Of a stretch of 64,000 nucleotides of DNA, positions 62,091 to 64,000 are shown piece by piece. A program made the translations under genes and the position numbers. Positions within the stretch are counted from its first letter, which is position 1. Each line of letters begins with the position of its first letter. This DNA comes from Vibrio sp. FE10 (GTDB lineage Bacteria > Pseudomonadota > Gammaproteobacteria > Enterobacterales > Vibrionaceae). The notes under the pieces were generated by a model. It saw only the letters and a program-made list of their open reading frames with translations, ran no database searches and was not told the DNA's origin. The DNA lies in the NCBI RefSeq assembly GCF_030297155.1, contig NZ_AP028067.1:1798001-1862000 (forward strand). Reading direction: 5' to 3'.

Positions 62091-62534
62091 TTGAATTTTA
62101 GTGTTAAATCAAAATTATTAATCAGTTCTGGAGCTATAGCTTCAGCTTCTGCCATTTGGCACCTTCTTTGTATTTGGGGTGGTCCAAGTTGGTTTGCGTT
62201 TGCTCGTGCACCTCAGCCAATAATCGACTCTGCGGTGCAAGGTACTTTGCTCGCTCCATTAAGTACCGTATTCGTTGCGGGTTTAATGTTCGCTTGTACT
62301 TTGTTTTCTTTTTCAGCCGTAGGTTTAATTCGCAAAATGCCTTTACTTAAGCCAGCCTTAATTACTATTTCATTTCTTTGTACTGTGCGTGGTTTAATTG
62401 CAATACCAATATTAATTACCCCTACTGGTTTGGATACTTGGGAGCTAATTGCCAGCAGTGTATGGCTTTATGTTGGCTTGTGCTTTATCGCTGGTACTGT
62501 AGAACAATATAGGTTTGGTAAATCAGGTACATAA
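62091..62534 (+). CDS. Four-helix membrane protein of unknown function, cassette-like 3' end
   Basis: A 147-residue protein with four hydrophobic segments (about residues 10-28, 50-72, 80-105, 115-138). TTG 62091 follows GGAG by six bases; the open frame begins at 62061. No family recognised. Its stop codon lies in ACATAAC, which matches an attC R'' core, but no complete site follows. The gap 61858-62090 before it shows no gene. Confidence 0.55.
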   Translation: MNFSVKSKLLISSGAIASASAIWHLLCIWGGPSWFAFARAPQPIIDSAVQGTLLAPLSTVFVAGLMFACTLFSFSAVGLIRKMPLLKPALITISFLCTVRGLIAIPILITPTGLDTWELIASSVWLYVGLCFIAGTVEQYRFGKSGT

Positions 62535-62580
62535 CAAAGCATTAGACCGAGAATTTAATTAATTATTCATGGAGAATGTC

Positions 62581-62994
62581 ATGACATCAATATTGGAAAT
62601 AAACTCAGAAGATTCAAAAAATCTTCGACAAGTAAAATCTATATATAGTGCACTTAAGTCTTCAGATATAGATTCATTAAAGGCAATACTGGTAGACGAG
62701 CCTATTTGGGATGTATCTCCTGGCTTTCCTGAAGGAAAGGTTTATCGAGGCTTACCTGAAATACTTGGTGTCTTTTATACAAATCTTCGATCACAAGCTT
62801 ATTCATTTGCTGCTTTACCAGATAGTTTTGTCGACAGTGGAGATAAAGTTGTTGCACTTGGTCATTACCAAGTCATAAAAACACAAGACGCAGATCCGAT
62901 TTTGATTCGTTTTTGTCATGCATGGAGTATCGATACTCAAGGGAATGTTAAAGGCGTTTGGCAAGTCGCAGATTCTGCTTCATTTTATAACTGA
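62581..62994 (+). CDS. SnoaL/NTF2-like protein
   Basis: A 137-residue NTF2-like cone-fold protein of the ketosteroid isomerase-like superfamily: KSIYSALKSSDIDSLKAIL, GLPEILGVFYTNL and FCHAWSIDTQGNVKGVWQVAD. ATG 62581 is chosen because GGAG lies six bases before it; ATG 62569 is upstream in the same frame. Function unknown. Confidence 0.8.
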   Translation: MTSILEINSEDSKNLRQVKSIYSALKSSDIDSLKAILVDEPIWDVSPGFPEGKVYRGLPEILGVFYTNLRSQAYSFAALPDSFVDSGDKVVALGHYQVIKTQDADPILIRFCHAWSIDTQGNVKGVWQVADSASFYN

Positions 62995-62999
62995 TAATT

Positions 63000-63449
63000 T
63001 ATTAACATTGAGTAAATTATCAGCTAGACACATAACGGTTGTCATCGTTTTGTTGAAAGAAAAAGCAGCAAAAACAGACCAGCCTACGCGATGTACAAAT
63101 AAGATGGCTTGTTGCTCGGCTACAAAGCGAGTTGATTGACGTTGAACAACTTCGTATATGGCAAGAGCATTATTAAGGTCATTCTTTCCCTTAGTTTGAT
63201 AAGGGATTACGTATTTAACGGCCATAATACGGGCGTCGTGACCCAGCTTGTTGAGTGTTCTTGTTCAATAATGTGCACCACCACACGCTTCAACGTTATA
63301 CGCATGAGTGGCATATTTGCTATTGTAGTCAGTAGGTTAGAGCGAGTTACTGACTTATGAAGTATGACCTTACTATTTTGGTTTACGGCATGAAGACTAA
63401 AGTGGTTTTTAGCTAGGTCGATACCGCAGAAATAGGAATAATCAGACAT
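63000..63449 (-). pseudogene. Decayed IS110-family transposase fragment
   Basis: On the minus strand from ATG 63449 the reading YFCGIDLAKNHFSLHAV is the N-terminal DEDD motif of IS110-family transposases. After about 60 codons the frame must shift: the alternative frame gives VEACGGAHY then an in-frame TGA, then NKLGHDARIMAVKYVIPYQ and EQQAIL. Homology fades near 63000, so the C-terminal Ser motif is missing. The gene is dead and truncated. Confidence 0.8.
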
Positions 63450-63548
63450 GGTGCATCCGATGCATTTAAGTACCATATAAGTGTGGCAGCTCTTCGGTAG
63501 GGGGAATCCATGTCATTCGTTATGTTCTCCAAAGGAAATATCATATAG

Positions 63549-63944
63549 ATGAAAAACGTAGTTCAAATTGTCTTTATTTCAGGAAATCAGTTACTGCTTG
63601 GTTATCGCCAAAATACTGAAGCGTTTGACCAGTGTTGGGGCTTTCCTTCTGGACGGATAGAAGATGGTGAGTCTCCTCTAAATGCGGCTGAACGTGAAGC
63701 TTTGGAGGAAGTTTCGGTGAGTACTAGAGAGTTGAGCTTAATTGCAGAATTGGTTGATTCTAGTATGTCTATTCGTCATTACTTTTATCTTTGCTTTGAT
63801 TGGGTAGGAGAATTAGAAAACGCAGAATCTGATTTGTGTCGAGAGCTACGTTGGTTCAATATTAACGAGTTACCAGAAGAGTGTACTCCGATAACTTATT
63901 TGGCTATAAATAAAATAATAAATGCTTTGCGTGATACCCAATGA
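63549..63944 (+). CDS. Nudix hydrolase (cassette)
   Basis: A 131-residue Nudix protein with the box GRIEDGESPLNAAEREALEEVSV, all key glutamates present. WGFPSGRIEDGE resembles MutT-like sanitising enzymes but the substrate is unknown. It lies between a GTTATGT core-like sequence (63519-63525) and a real attC, so it is a gene cassette. ATG 63549; the nearest purine-rich site is AAAGGAAA. Confidence 0.87.
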   Translation: MKNVVQIVFISGNQLLLGYRQNTEAFDQCWGFPSGRIEDGESPLNAAEREALEEVSVSTRELSLIAELVDSSMSIRHYFYLCFDWVGELENAESDLCRELRWFNINELPEECTPITYLAINKIINALRDTQ

Positions 63945-63947
63945 TGA

Positions 63948-64000
63948 ACATAACAAATTGCTTAAGATTGATTCGCAACACATGGCATTTTACTATGCGT
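63948..64000 (+). repeat. attC site cut by the window end
   Basis: ACATAAC core followed by the left arm of the VCR-like sites (AAGATTGATTCGCAACACA, TGGCATTTT, ACTATGCGT), then the window stops. It shows that cassettes continue to the right. Confidence 0.88.

Noticed and set aside
1..64000. tRNA, rRNA, toxin-antitoxin pairs and classical riboswitches
   Set aside because: None could be recognised by eye; toxin-antitoxin cassettes, common in superintegrons, were looked for and not seen.

Overview
The window looks like chromosomal DNA of a marine Vibrio, most likely of the Splendidus clade. Reasons: moderate-to-low GC, Vibrio-type housekeeping genes (glpT/glpQ, artPJQM, gltS, rof, a DUF1852/methionine synthase pair, a SEC-C protein), and attC sites of the Vibrio superintegron (VCR-like) type. 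No rRNA, tRNA, CRISPR array or integron integrase is visible.

Layout. 1-13.5 kb: end of a hydroxamate siderophore operon (acyltransferase cut by the window edge, then an N-monooxygenase), a DUF3297 gene, two envelope proteins, glpT-glpQ for glycerophosphodiester use, and small metabolic or repair-type genes (ASCH, 2-hydroxyacid dehydrogenase + HAD, SpoIIAA-like, Nudix, a tiny zinc ribbon overlapping an RsuA-like pseudouridine synthase, VOC, hexapeptide acetyltransferase). 13.75-30.6 kb: an integrase-less array of promoterless cassettes, all on the + strand. The first cassettes have full attC sites of about 95-127 bp (14384, 15099, 16887, 17968, 19219, 20259). Further right the sites become degenerate (21592, 22191) and then only remnants (24032, 25582, 28113, 30018). 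Cassette genes include a bPH-domain membrane protein, a PD-(D/E)XK nuclease-like protein, a SIR2-domain protein (candidate phage defence), a methyltransferase, a 2H phosphoesterase, GNATs and many small DUF proteins. 30.7-49.8 kb: more single small genes of the same flavour (GNAT, VOC, HD, OsmC, LysE, RDD-like), the mesD-mesX pair, a MarR-controlled membrane gene, a frameshifted GNAT and a GNAT remnant, and a candidate ribosome-stalling attenuator before a P-loop kinase. 49.8-58.3 kb: gltS, a patatin lipoprotein gene split by an IS, GST, a U32 peptidase-family protein, a thioesterase and an ABC exporter. 58.9-61.8 kb: the artPJQM arginine uptake operon. 62-64 kb: a decayed IS110 transposase, a Nudix gene and the start of another attC, so cassette DNA continues beyond the window.

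Mobile DNA. Two apparently identical 1267-bp IS3-family elements lie in inverted orientation 34 kb apart. One sits inside an attC (3-bp duplication TTC) and one inside the patatin gene (3-bp duplication TAC). Because each copy keeps its own matching duplication, the intervening segment has not been inverted by recombination between them since insertion.

The observations most worth following are the SIR2 and PD-(D/E)XK cassettes in the least-decayed part of the array, the attC decay gradient, the four-segment attenuator-like leader at 41017-41127, and the recurring tandem duplications that carry extra stop codons just after several genes.
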